From Candidatus Bacteroides pullicola (GTDB lineage Bacteria > Bacteroidota > Bacteroidia > Bacteroidales > Bacteroidaceae), in NCBI GenBank assembly GCA_019115825.1, contig DXCV01000088.1, positions 1-46,151 of the forward strand: a stretch of 46,151 nt of DNA. The letters run 5' to 3'. Within the stretch, counting starts at the first letter, position 1. Each line of letters starts with the position of its first letter. Positions 12,991-21,206 of this stretch are shown here, one piece after another. The notes below the pieces were generated by a model. It ran no database searches. It was not told the origin of the DNA and worked only from the letters and a program-made list of their open reading frames with translations. The position numbers were made by a program, and so were the translations under genes.

Positions 12991-14171
12991 CCTTCTTGCT
13001 TCTCTTTACGCTGCTCTTGCCGGACCTCTATATCTATTTCGTATATATTGTCCGGAGGACGAAAAACATGCTGTTGCGCCTCTCCTATTGGATACCGACC
13101 TTGTTGCTGGTCATCCTCTACGTCTACTTCATGTATCTGACGGGAGACAATGCCATGTCCCACCACGCCCTGGGCATCGGGCGTCTGGCCATTGCCTTGA
13201 TGCTGTTTGCCACACCCAAGACGCTCTTCATGCTTTGCTCCCTCATAGGGATATTGGTGCACGCCCTCCTGAAGCGTTGCCCCACCCGCCCGTTCACGCT
13301 CGTGGGCGTAGGATTGGCCCTGTACAGCTTCGGGTGCATTGCCTACGGCTCCTTCTTCGGCATCACCCGCTTCGAGGTGAAGGAGGTGGAGTACTCCTCC
13401 CCTCGCCTGCCCGACGGATTCGACGGATACCGCATCGTCCAACTGTCTGACATCCATATCGGCAGTTGGCAAGGACGCCAGAAGTCCATCCAAAAGCTGG
13501 TGGACATGGCCAATGGACAGAAGGCAGATCTCATCGTCTTCACAGGCGACCTGGTGAACCAGCAAAGCCATGAGTTGGACGGCTTTGCTCCTATCCTTTC
13601 CCAGTTGCATGCGCCGGGTGGCGTCTATTCTATCCTGGGCAACCACGATTATGGCACCTACTATCATTGGAAAAGCCCGGAGGAAGAATCCGCCAACCTA
13701 GATTATCTCCTCCATCAACAAGCCGCAATGGGATGGACTATGCTGAACAATGACCACGCCATTGTTTGGCATAAAGGAGACAGCATCGCCCTCGTCGGTG
13801 TGGAGAATGACGGGGAGCCTCCTTTCTCCCAGTTCGCGGACTTGCCCAAGGCACTGCGGGGCACGGACGGGATGTTCAAGATTCTCCTTAGCCACAACCC
13901 CACCCATTGGCGCCGCGAGGTGCTTCCCCAGTCGGACATCGACCTGATGCTGGCCGGACATACGCACGCCATGCAAGCCATCTTCTTTGGACACTCCCTG
14001 GCCGAACTGATGTACCCCGAATGGGGAGGCATGTACACCGAAGATGGACGTTCGCTCTACGTGAACATCGGCATCGGATACGTGGGCCTTCCCTTCCGCT
14101 TCGGGGCTTGGCCGGAAATTACGGTCATCACCCTGAAGAAAGGTGCGGACGAAAAGATGGAAAAACCATAA
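12978..14171 (+). CDS. Membrane-anchored calcineurin-like metallophosphoesterase
   Basis: 397 residues. About four or five hydrophobic segments occupy residues ~5-135. The phosphoesterase domain follows, with all metal-binding blocks: D158 and H160 (LSDIHIG), GD 190-191, GNHD 221-224, H306 (SHNP) and GHTH 327-330. This layout matches YkuE/YaeI-type enzymes that hydrolyse lipid-linked phosphodiesters at the membrane (LpxG-like enzymes are relatives). The substrate here is unknown. It precedes an acyltransferase gene, which hints at envelope lipid metabolism. The start ATG is supported by the hydrophobic N-terminus. Confidence 0.9.
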   Translation: MHRITFLLLFTLLLPDLYIYFVYIVRRTKNMLLRLSYWIPTLLLVILYVYFMYLTGDNAMSHHALGIGRLAIALMLFATPKTLFMLCSLIGILVHALLKRCPTRPFTLVGVGLALYSFGCIAYGSFFGITRFEVKEVEYSSPRLPDGFDGYRIVQLSDIHIGSWQGRQKSIQKLVDMANGQKADLIVFTGDLVNQQSHELDGFAPILSQLHAPGGVYSILGNHDYGTYYHWKSPEEESANLDYLLHQQAAMGWTMLNNDHAIVWHKGDSIALVGVENDGEPPFSQFADLPKALRGTDGMFKILLSHNPTHWRREVLPQSDIDLMLAGHTHAMQAIFFGHSLAELMYPEWGGMYTEDGRSLYVNIGIGYVGLPFRFGAWPEITVITLKKGADEKMEKP

Positions 14172-14179
14172 ATTATAGC

Positions 14180-14187
14180 TACCTTTG
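14180..14187 (+). promoter_or_regulatory. -7 element (TACCTTTG) before plsC
   Basis: A perfect TAnnTTTG element 23 nt before the acyltransferase ATG, just after the previous stop. No clear -33 is seen. Confidence 0.5.
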
Positions 14188-14210
14188 CGCTGGATAAAAA
14201 ACGAACCATA

Positions 14211-14927
14211 ATGAAGATACTCTACAGAATCTACCAACTTTGCATTGCATTGCCCATTTTCCTGGTGCTTACCTTGTTGACGGCTTTTACCACCATCATT
14301 GGCTCGCTGATAGGAGGGGCACACGTGTGGGGGTATTATCCCGGTAAAATCTGGTCGCAACTGACTTGTTACATCCTGCTCCTTCCCGTGGAGGTGCATG
14401 GACGCGAGAAGCTGGACAAGCATACCTCATACGTATTCGCACCCAACCATCAGGGCATCTTCGACATTTTCCTGATTTACGGCTTCCTGGGCCGTAACTT
14501 CAAGTGGATGATGAAGAAGAGCTTGCGCAAGATTCCTTTCGTAGGCAAGGCGTGCGAGAGTGCCGGGCATATCTTCGTGGACCGTGCCAATGCCAAGGGA
14601 ATGCTCACCACTATCCGCCAGGCGGAAAGGTCGCTGAAGGACGGTGTGTCGCTGGTGGTTTTCCCGGAAGGTTCGCGCACGCAGGACGGCACATTAGGCT
14701 CTTTCAAGCGCGGAGCCTTCCAGTTGGCCGACGACCTGCAACTTCCCGTGGTGCCCGTCACCATCACCGGTTCGTTCGACGTATTGCCCCGCACCGCCAA
14801 GTGGATACGCCGCCACCGCCTGGTGCTGACCATCCACCAACCCATCCCTCCCCAAGGCAAAGGCCCGGAGAACGTAAAGGCATTGATGACCGAAACGTAT
14901 GAAGCCGTGGCAAGCGGCCTAAAATAA
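14211..14927 (+). CDS. plsC: 1-acyl-sn-glycerol-3-phosphate acyltransferase
   Basis: 238 residues. One or two N-terminal hydrophobic segments (~10-35, ~50-60) precede the PlsC domain. The catalytic HX4D motif is NHQGIFD (H80, D85), and the acceptor-binding FPEGSR block is at 151-156, with a later VPVTITGS strand. It converts lysophosphatidate to phosphatidate at the inner membrane face. The length is standard. It is followed after 7 nt by the CobW-type gene, so the two probably share a transcript. Confidence 0.92.
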   Translation: MKILYRIYQLCIALPIFLVLTLLTAFTTIIGSLIGGAHVWGYYPGKIWSQLTCYILLLPVEVHGREKLDKHTSYVFAPNHQGIFDIFLIYGFLGRNFKWMMKKSLRKIPFVGKACESAGHIFVDRANAKGMLTTIRQAERSLKDGVSLVVFPEGSRTQDGTLGSFKRGAFQLADDLQLPVVPVTITGSFDVLPRTAKWIRRHRLVLTIHQPIPPQGKGPENVKALMTETYEAVASGLK

Positions 14928-14934
14928 CATAGTT

Positions 14935-16197
14935 ATGAATAATGTAAAAGAAATCCCGGTACTGCTCCTGACCGGTTATCTGGGCAGTGGGAAAACAACT
15001 TTGGTAAACCATATCCTTTCCAACGAGCGCGGCATCAAGTTTGCCGTTATTGTCAATGACATCGGCGAGGTGAACATCGACGCCGACCTCATCCAGCAAG
15101 GGGGCGTCGTGGGAAAGAAAGACGATAGTCTCGTGGCCTTGCAGAACGGTTGCATCTGCTGCACCCTGAAGGCCGACCTCATCGAACAGATTTTTGAATT
15201 GATGAAGATGCAACGCTTCGACTACATCGTCATCGAAGCCAGCGGCATCTGCGAGCCCGAACCCATTGCACAGACCATCTGCTCCATCCCCACCCTGGGC
15301 GGTGCTTACGTCAAGTATGGCAAATGCCGTCTGGATTGCATCGTCACCGTGGTAGATGCCTTGCGCCTGCAGGATGAATTTTCTTGCGGCGATACCCTCA
15401 CCCGTCCCAACATCGACGAGGAAGACATCGAGAACCTCATCATCCAGCAGATTGAGTTCTGCAACATCATTTTGCTGAACAAGGCTTCGGAAGTGCAGCC
15501 CGAAGAGCGGGAACGCATCAAGCAAATCATCCGTACCCTGCAACCCCAAGCGGAGATTATCGAATGCGACTACGCCAAAGTGGACTTGGACAAACTCCTC
15601 AACACCCATCTGTTCGACTTCGAGCGTGTGGCCACCTCGGCCGGTTGGGTGCGTGAGATAGAACGCCAGGCCACTGCCGAAGAAGAGCGTGAAGCCAAAG
15701 CTCCCCTCCACCATCACCATCATCACCACGATAAAGAGGAACATGAGCACGCCAAAGAGGGATTTGAGCACGCTAAAGAGGAACATGAGCACCATCATCA
15801 CCATCATCATGCCGAAGGAGGCGAAGTGGAAGAATACGGCATTGAAACCTTCGTGTACTATCGCCGTCCCGCTTTTGATATCCACAAGTTCGACTACTTC
15901 GTCGCCACCCAATGGCCGAAGAACGTTATCCGCACGAAAGGCGTATGCTACTTCAGCCATAACCGCGACATGTCTTTCCTCTTCGAGCAAGCAGGCCGCC
16001 AGAAGCAAATCAAGGAAGCCGGCCTTTGGTATGCCACCGCTCCAGACGAAGACCTCATTGAACTGATGCGCCAGGAGCCTGGCCTTCTGCGGGATTGGGA
16101 CGAGCGATACGGCGACCGCATGATCAAGCTGGTCTTCATCGGCCAGCACTTGGATAAAGCCGCGCTGACAAAGGCATTGGACGGATGTTTGGAGTAA
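14935..16197 (+). CDS. CobW/G3E-family GTPase metallochaperone with His-rich loop
   Basis: 420 residues. Walker A GYLGSGKTTL is at 14-23, the zinc-binding CxCC motif (GCICC, C73/C75/C76) follows, and a base-recognition NKAS-like block and the C-terminal CobW_C domain come later. Between the GTPase and C-terminal domains (about residues 256-298) lies a His/Glu-rich insert with two seven-His runs, a likely metal store. The family (ZigA, YeiR, YjiA) delivers zinc or cobalt to client enzymes under limitation. No zinc-uptake gene or obvious Zur box lies nearby, so the client is unknown. It overlaps the following gene by 13 nt. Confidence 0.9.
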   Translation: MNNVKEIPVLLLTGYLGSGKTTLVNHILSNERGIKFAVIVNDIGEVNIDADLIQQGGVVGKKDDSLVALQNGCICCTLKADLIEQIFELMKMQRFDYIVIEASGICEPEPIAQTICSIPTLGGAYVKYGKCRLDCIVTVVDALRLQDEFSCGDTLTRPNIDEEDIENLIIQQIEFCNIILLNKASEVQPEERERIKQIIRTLQPQAEIIECDYAKVDLDKLLNTHLFDFERVATSAGWVREIERQATAEEEREAKAPLHHHHHHHDKEEHEHAKEGFEHAKEEHEHHHHHHHAEGGEVEEYGIETFVYYRRPAFDIHKFDYFVATQWPKNVIRTKGVCYFSHNRDMSFLFEQAGRQKQIKEAGLWYATAPDEDLIELMRQEPGLLRDWDERYGDRMIKLVFIGQHLDKAALTKALDGCLE

Positions 16198-17144
16198 ATT
16201 ATTACATCCTTCTTTTCCTCTTACTGCTCGCTTCGTGTGGCAACCGGGAGGGCGACAGCGGAACAGAGGCTGCGGCATACATCCCGGAGGCTCCGGACTA
16301 TGCCGACCGCGCGATGTGGTACACCCGCACGAACAGCACGGCGGAGCGGCCTGCAGACGTATTCTACCTCGTCTCCACTTGGGAGACCGACTGGACAACG
16401 GACGACGGGCGTATTTGCCACTATGCCGACGTTCACAACGCCACGCACCGCGCCAACATGGACAAGGAAATCTCACGTATTGCCGATTACATGGGCGAGG
16501 TGGGCGACTTCTATTCGCCCTACTACCGCCACATCACCATCGAGGCTTGGGCGACACTGAACGAGGACACCATCAACCAGCGTTTCCGTACCGCCTTCAG
16601 CGACGTGCAACGGGCGTTCGACACCTTCCTCAAACAGCGTCCCGACCCGGAACGTCCCTTTGTGCTGGCAGGATTTAGTCAGGGCGGCAAGGCGGTGGTG
16701 GAACTGCTGAAAACGATGCCCGAAGACGTGGCGCGTCGCCTGGTGGCCGCCTACGTGTTGGGCTATAAAGTAACGCCCGCCGACACGCTTGCCACGGAGA
16801 ACATCCGTCCGGCACAGGGAGCGACGGACACGGGCGTGACCGTGTGCTACAACTCCGTGTCAGACGTGCGTTACATCCAGCCCGTGGTGGCAGCCCCCTG
16901 TGCAATGTGCATCAACCCCGTGAACTGGCGCACCGATGCCACACCCGCCACGTTGCACGATACTATCACTGTCAGCGTCTCGCCCGAACACCACGTATTG
17001 GTAGTGAAAGGCTACAGCGGTTCGGAATACCACCCCATTCGAGGTTTCCTCAACGTGGGCGATTTCCACAGTGCCGAGCCGTGGCTCTATCAGGAATGCC
17101 TGCGCGAGAACATCCGGGCACGGGTGGAGTCGTATTATAAATAA
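16185..17144 (+). CDS. DUF3089 alpha/beta-hydrolase lipoprotein
   Basis: 319 residues with a lipoprotein signal (LLLASC, Cys18). The mature part contains the nucleophile elbow GFSQGG (Ser165) and a plausible late catalytic His (HSAEPWLYQ or EHHVL). This fits the DUF3089 family of predicted esterases/lipases anchored in the outer membrane of Bacteroidetes. The start ATG lies inside the end of the GTPase gene, a 13-nt overlap implying coupled translation. Substrate unknown. Confidence 0.85.
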   Translation: MFGVNYYILLFLLLLASCGNREGDSGTEAAAYIPEAPDYADRAMWYTRTNSTAERPADVFYLVSTWETDWTTDDGRICHYADVHNATHRANMDKEISRIADYMGEVGDFYSPYYRHITIEAWATLNEDTINQRFRTAFSDVQRAFDTFLKQRPDPERPFVLAGFSQGGKAVVELLKTMPEDVARRLVAAYVLGYKVTPADTLATENIRPAQGATDTGVTVCYNSVSDVRYIQPVVAAPCAMCINPVNWRTDATPATLHDTITVSVSPEHHVLVVKGYSGSEYHPIRGFLNVGDFHSAEPWLYQECLRENIRARVESYYK

Positions 17145-17147
17145 CAG

Positions 17148-17195
17148 CTGCCCGCCATTGACGTTTGTTTGGTCAAAGACGGGCAGTTTACTATA
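17148..17195 (+). terminator. Terminator after the DUF3089 gene
   Basis: CTGCCCG (17148-17154) pairs with CGGGCAG (17180-17186), with an inner TTGAC/GTCAA pair, followed by a T/A-rich tail. Confidence 0.65.
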
Positions 17196-17216
17196 TTTAT
17201 ATCGAACTGATCTTGC

Positions 17217-17275
17217 GGATAATGTGAAATTCCTCCAGGATTGAAGGTCGGATAATGTGAAAATGACTATATTTG
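17217..17275 (+). promoter_or_regulatory. Promoter with duplicated GGATAATGTGAAA box
   Basis: GGATAATGTGAAA occurs at 17217-17229 and 17250-17262 (33 bp apart). The second copy ends just before a -7 element TATATTTG (17268-17275), which is 25 nt before the ATG at 17300. The boxes may be operators. Confidence 0.5.
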
Positions 17276-17299
17276 CAACAGCTAAAATAGACTTTGGTT

Positions 17300-18646
17300 A
17301 TGGATAAGCTGTTGAAAAGGAAGGTGGATGCCTATTTGGTGGCCTGGAAGAAGAATCCTGACAGGAAACCTCTGATTGTTAAAGGGGCACGTCAGGTGGG
17401 GAAGACGTGCTCTATCGAGCGGTTTGCAAGACAAAACTATGCAAGTGTTGTATCCATCAATTTTGTGGAGCAGAAGAAGTACCGGGATGTTTTCAATGAC
17501 GGGTTTGAGGTGGATGTCCTGCTCAAGAATATTTCATTGCTGAATCCTGAATTCAAGTTTATCCCCGGAGATACTCTCTTTTTCTTCGATGAATTGCAAG
17601 CCTGCCCCAATTGTGCCACCTCACTGAAGTTTTTCAAATTGGACGGACGGTTTGATGTCATCTGTTCCGGTTCGTTGATGGGGATTAATTACCGGGAAAT
17701 CGAATCGAATAGTGTAGGCTATAAGGAGGATTATGAGATGCATTCCATGGATTTCGAAGAATTCCTTTGGGCCAAAGGTTATCCGGATGATTTTGTGGAA
17801 GAGCTTTACAAGCACATGCTGCATTTGGAACCATTTTCTGCTTTGCAGATGGACGTACTGATAGATTTGTTTCGTGACTATGTGATCATAGGGGGAATGC
17901 CGGAAGTAGTTGCTACCTATATCCAGCATAAGAATTTCAGCGGTACATTGGGCATTCAGCAACAATTGCTGAAAGATTATGAGGAAGACATTACCAAATA
18001 TGTGGAGGGATTGGACAAGGCTAAAGTGAAAGCGGTGTATAATCATATCTCCACCTTTTTGGCTAAAGAGAACAAGCGGTTTCAGATAACCAAAATTGCA
18101 AAAAATGCGAGAAACAGGGATTACATCGGTTGTGTGGAGTGGCTGGCCGATGCGGGTGTTGTCAATATCTGCTATTGCATGAATCAGCCGGAGCTTCCGT
18201 TGAAAGGCAATTACGACCCGAAGCTTTATAAGATATATTTCAAGGATACGGGCCTCCTAATTGCCTCCTTGGACGAAGAAGCCCAGGAAGATTTGCGGGC
18301 CAATAAAAATCTGGGCACTTATAAAGGCGCAATCTATGAGAACATCGTTGGGGATATGCTGGTGAAACAAGGCTACCAGCTCTTCTATTATCATAGCGAC
18401 AAGCCGTCTCTTGAAATGGATTTCTTCGTCAGGGATGCGGATTCGCTTGTCCCGGTAGAAGTGAAAGCGAATGACGGGGCTACCGCCTCTCTGAATAATC
18501 TGCTGGAGAGCGATAAATACCCCGATGTGAAGTACGGCATCAAGTTGGGATACCGGAACATCGGATTCAATGGCAAATTCTATACTTTTCCCTATTTCCT
18601 GACTTTCTTGCTGAAGCGGTTCCTGGCGGATAGAAAGCAGGCGTGA
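17300..18646 (+). CDS. AAA ATPase with DUF4143 nuclease-fold domain
   Basis: 448 residues from ATG 17300; a TTG six bases upstream is ignored. Walker A is GARQVGKT (29-36) and Walker B is LFFFDELQACP. The C-terminal DUF4143 domain ends in a PD-(D/E)xK-like block, LEMDFFVRDADSLVPVEVKA. This family is common in Bacteroidetes and archaea. It is often present in many copies and found in variable regions; its role is unknown, with defence or mobile-element functions proposed. GC is lower than in the upstream genes. It stands alone between a terminator and a non-coding region, fitting an accessory gene. Confidence 0.9.
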   Translation: MDKLLKRKVDAYLVAWKKNPDRKPLIVKGARQVGKTCSIERFARQNYASVVSINFVEQKKYRDVFNDGFEVDVLLKNISLLNPEFKFIPGDTLFFFDELQACPNCATSLKFFKLDGRFDVICSGSLMGINYREIESNSVGYKEDYEMHSMDFEEFLWAKGYPDDFVEELYKHMLHLEPFSALQMDVLIDLFRDYVIIGGMPEVVATYIQHKNFSGTLGIQQQLLKDYEEDITKYVEGLDKAKVKAVYNHISTFLAKENKRFQITKIAKNARNRDYIGCVEWLADAGVVNICYCMNQPELPLKGNYDPKLYKIYFKDTGLLIASLDEEAQEDLRANKNLGTYKGAIYENIVGDMLVKQGYQLFYYHSDKPSLEMDFFVRDADSLVPVEVKANDGATASLNNLLESDKYPDVKYGIKLGYRNIGFNGKFYTFPYFLTFLLKRFLADRKQA

Positions 18647-18784
18647 GGTTAGGGAAAGAGACGGACAGGAAAAAGCAAGATATACTGCCTCCTGAAAAGA
18701 AGATATGCTTCATGGGCAAGGTTAGTATATCTTCATGGACGAAGTAAGCACATTGGGGTGCGGTGAGTAGTCACACATTTGCAT

Positions 18785-18886
18785 GGGCGTGGCGATAGGG
18801 CTATCATCGGCTGTCGATAGCTTTATCATCGGCCAACGAAAGGGCTATCGTTGGCACGCGATAGTGCTATCGCAAATCGGCGATTA
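18785..18886. repeat. Cluster of CGATAG/CTATCG palindromic hairpins
   Basis: About 100 bp contain two near-direct copies of a CGATAG...TATCATCGGC unit. A CCAACGA...TCGTTGG hairpin with an 8-nt loop follows, then GCGATAG-TG-CTATCGC, a 7-bp stem. This resembles REP-like or transposon-end debris. No gene is seen in 18647-19277. Confidence 0.6.
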
Positions 18887-18969
18887 AAAATGAAGTAAGA
18901 TGTTCTACTGCTGTAAATGTTCTGCGAAAGAAAAACTACGAAAGATGAAAGAAAAAATCTGCGTTTTTG

Positions 18970-19001
18970 TTTCATTTCCTCAAAATAAATGCGTATGTTT
19001 G
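18970..19001 (+). promoter_or_regulatory. Promoter for the secreted-protein cassette
   Basis: -33 TTTC (18970-18973), a 20-nt spacer, and -7 TATGTTTG (18994-19001). Transcription would start near 19008, leaving a ~270-nt leader that includes the palindrome at 19076-19199. Confidence 0.6.
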
Positions 19002-19075
19002 CAGCCGAAGTGCAAAGTGTTGCCTTCAAAACTTTTTGTGAGATAAAATTGTAAGAAGCGTTGTGCTTCATTCTT

Positions 19076-19199
19076 GTTCTTGAGAACCTAGGAAATTTTC
19101 AAAACGTACAAGAAGGCACAGTCGGTTCCTACGCTGGTTCCAGCGTGGGTCTGCTGTCTATTCGTAGTACGTTTGGGTTTTCCTAGGACCTTCAAGAAC
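19076..19199 (+). repeat. 124-nt imperfect palindrome in the cassette leader
   Basis: Outer arms 19076-19109 and 19167-19199 share GTTCTTGA/TCAAGAAC, CCTAGGAAA/TTTTCCTAGG and AAACGTAC/GTACGTTT. The centre is a perfect ACGCTGG-TT-CCAGCGT hairpin (19131-19146). The arms are almost exactly centred on it, so the whole region folds as one long hairpin in RNA or cruciform DNA. Confidence 0.7.
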
Positions 19200-19277
19200 G
19201 ATGAGTATAGCACGCAGTTCCACGCTTTTTTTGTTTAAAATTCTTTGGGGACTGGAGAAGATTATGACTAAGTAAAA

Positions 19278-19766
19278 ATGAGGTTTTTTATTATTTTGTT
19301 ATTGGCTATATTGCCGATTCTTGTAAAGGCACAGGCAAATCGTTATGATCGGGCTGCTGAAACTCCTATTATCAATACTTACGTGCCGATTCCTTCAGAA
19401 ATGTTTATGCTGATGAAAACAATGGCATCAGATCCAGAAGTACGGGAAAGGTTGAGACAACAGAAACTTGCAGAAGAAAAGCAGAGGCAGAATCAATTTG
19501 AACGGTATGTTCAATTGGGTATTGAATGCTTAAAAAAGAAACAAATTGCTAATTTCCTAGATTTCTCACATGCTGCATTAAAATGTGGCTATTATAATAG
19601 TACACTATATTATAATATGGGAGTTGCATATATAATCCTGAAGAAAAAACGAAAAGGGAAAAAATGGCTAAAAAAAGCATTAGAAAAAGGAAATATAGAG
19701 GCTAATAAGGCTTTATATGCAATAAAAAAGAAATATCGCTTATCTTATAATTGGTTTTTATATTAA
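19278..19766 (+). CDS. Secreted TPR-like small protein (cassette gene 1)
   Basis: 162 residues. A signal peptide ends about VKAQA (residue ~20). A TPIINTYVPIPSEMFMLM segment follows, then a charged helix, then one and a half to two TPR/Sel1-like helical hairpins (residues ~75-150: FLDFSHAALKCGYYNSTLYY and KKWLKKALEKGNIEANKALY). It is probably periplasmic or exported. It is the first gene of five tightly spaced AT-rich genes, 12 nt before the next. The specific function is unknown. GC is far below the flanking bat and plsC regions, suggesting transfer. Confidence 0.75.
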   Translation: MRFFIILLLAILPILVKAQANRYDRAAETPIINTYVPIPSEMFMLMKTMASDPEVRERLRQQKLAEEKQRQNQFERYVQLGIECLKKKQIANFLDFSHAALKCGYYNSTLYYNMGVAYIILKKKRKGKKWLKKALEKGNIEANKALYAIKKKYRLSYNWFLY

Positions 19767-19778
19767 TTCGTTCGCATT

Positions 19779-20225
19779 ATGAAGATATTATTTGTTATTT
19801 CTATGTTGTTTTTCTCTGTTTGTTTAAGAGGACAGAATTACACTCAAAAGTATAATCAGCTTCTTGATCGAGTAAAGTTTTTTGATTCTTATGGTTCTAT
19901 GGTTGGATATGCAAAATACAATTCATTATTAGAACGCATTGAGTATTATGATGCCTACGGAAGTTTGTTGAAAACGGAAAAATATAATGAATTGCTTGAT
20001 CGTAAAGAAGTACGAGACCAATATGGGAATCCAAAAGGGTATGAAAAAAGGAATGGACTTTTGAACCGAACAGATGGGTACGATTCCTATGGAAATCAGC
20101 AGTATTCTAAAAAATGGAATGATTTGCTTAAACGGTATGAAATATATGATTCTTATGGGAATATGATTGGTTACTATAAATGGAATCAATTGTTTGAAAG
20201 ATGGGAATTTGTACGGAGTAGATAA
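19779..20225 (+). CDS. Secreted protein made of six YDSYGN repeats (cassette gene 2)
   Basis: 148 residues: a signal peptide (ends about LRGQ, residue 19) followed only by six repeats of 20-24 residues. The consensus is roughly Y-x-K-[YW]-N-x-LL-x-R-x-E-x-YD-x-YG-N-x-x-G, and the last copy is incomplete. Tyr, Asp and Gly spacing suggests stacked beta-hairpins, as in other short Tyr-rich repeats. A binding or scaffolding role outside the cytoplasm is likely; no enzyme motif is visible. Its stop overlaps the next start (TAATG). Confidence 0.75.
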   Translation: MKILFVISMLFFSVCLRGQNYTQKYNQLLDRVKFFDSYGSMVGYAKYNSLLERIEYYDAYGSLLKTEKYNELLDRKEVRDQYGNPKGYEKRNGLLNRTDGYDSYGNQQYSKKWNDLLKRYEIYDSYGNMIGYYKWNQLFERWEFVRSR

Positions 20226-20935
20226 TGAGTTATAAGTTTATTATGAGGTATTCTGCATTTGTATTATGGATTTTATATCCATTTGTTGTATTTGCTCAAA
20301 GCAGTTATAGCTATCAACAAGCTTGCCAAGATTTGGAAAGATTGGATAATGCAATGGTTGATATGATCGCCTCTTTTACGCGTTTTCCAGAAAATCACCA
20401 AAATACAATAGTTGTGTTTAATCAGTTGAAGAAACAAAATAAGGCTTATCAAGCTATTCAAAATCTAAGGTTTGATTATACAATGTTTAAAGAATGGGAG
20501 GATTATCAACTTACTGCTTTTTATAACCAAGTAGATAAAATGCAGGCTATTGCCAATGTATATGAAGAGTTATTGAGAACTATCGCCGGATATAATTCGG
20601 CAGGCATTGAGGGACCTGAAATGGAAATCTTATTAGAGCCTTTACTCTTAGATAGTGGTTGGTATAAAAAGAAGTTGGATGTATCATGCGAGCATGCTTA
20701 TTTTGTAGAATATGGATTTGGAGATTTTAAAATGATGTTCATTAAAAGCATTCTTCCTGCCAACGATTATCGGAATATGAAATATAACAATATTGAAGTG
20801 ACTTTCACCTATGAAGGCTATGCGGGTGGAGGTAGTTGGTATGTTGGCGGAAATAAATATCGGATGATACAGTTTAAGGATAATGAGAATACTCAATATT
20901 ATCGTGTCGTGGAGGCAACATCTGTAATCAAATAG
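20225..20935 (+). CDS. Secreted helical/beta protein, unknown (cassette gene 3)
   Basis: 236 residues with a signal peptide (cleavage about VVFAQ; an internal Met at codon 7 gives a more classical signal). Residues ~30-140 are helical; residues ~150-236 are beta-rich, with a glycine patch EGYAGGGSWYVGG. I do not recognise the family. It is coupled to the preceding repeat protein by a TAATG overlap, implying stoichiometric production and perhaps a physical complex. Confidence 0.7.
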   Translation: MSYKFIMRYSAFVLWILYPFVVFAQSSYSYQQACQDLERLDNAMVDMIASFTRFPENHQNTIVVFNQLKKQNKAYQAIQNLRFDYTMFKEWEDYQLTAFYNQVDKMQAIANVYEELLRTIAGYNSAGIEGPEMEILLEPLLLDSGWYKKKLDVSCEHAYFVEYGFGDFKMMFIKSILPANDYRNMKYNNIEVTFTYEGYAGGGSWYVGGNKYRMIQFKDNENTQYYRVVEATSVIK

Positions 20936-20984
20936 TATTTTGAGTGAACTTTGAAAATTTAGTTCAATTATTTAGTTGACTGTT

Positions 20985-21197
20985 ATGAAGGCATTTCGTG
21001 GAATTCAGTTTTGTTTGTATGTGCTTCTACCATTACTTCTTTTGGCTGCTTGCAATTTTCAGAATCATGTTATTTCTTTTTTCAACTATGATGAGACGGT
21101 AAATATGATTCTTTCTTATTGGTTGGATGATAGGGAAAGGTGGGAACAGGATTTTAAGAATCTTGTCAGGACTTTCGCGTGGAATGAATTGAAATAA
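20985..21197 (+). CDS. Small predicted lipoprotein (cassette gene 4)
   Basis: 70 residues from ATG 20985 (MKAFRGIQFCLYVLL). A lipobox LLAAC places the lipidated Cys near residue 23. The mature part is about 47 residues, acidic, with an amphipathic helix (LDDRERWEQDFKNLVRTF). It may be an immunity-like, anchor or adaptor protein; this is inferred only from size and location. It starts 49 nt after gene 3 and ends 9 nt before gene 5. Confidence 0.65.
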   Translation: MKAFRGIQFCLYVLLPLLLLAACNFQNHVISFFNYDETVNMILSYWLDDRERWEQDFKNLVRTFAWNELK

Positions 21198-21206
21198 TGG
21201 GTAAAA

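Noticed and set aside
12906..13667. 253-codon minus-strand frame over the metallophosphoesterase start
   Set aside because: Antisense to a gene with complete catalytic motifs; no domain of its own.
15701..15828. His-rich stretch as a sequencing or cloning tag artefact
   Set aside because: It is interspersed with HEHAKE-type repeats and lies at the usual variable insert of CobW-family proteins.
14764..16476. 570-codon minus-strand open frame across plsC, the CobW gene and DUF3089 gene
   Set aside because: It spans three well-supported plus-strand genes and has no recognisable features.
18826..19071. 81-codon minus-strand frame upstream of the secreted cassette
   Set aside because: It is antisense to the cassette promoter and covers the palindromic repeats; no supporting signals.
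19076..19199. Integron attC site
   Set aside because: The palindrome ends are GTTCTTG/CAAGAAC, not the GTTRRRY/RYYYAAC core expected, and no integrase or cassette array is visible.
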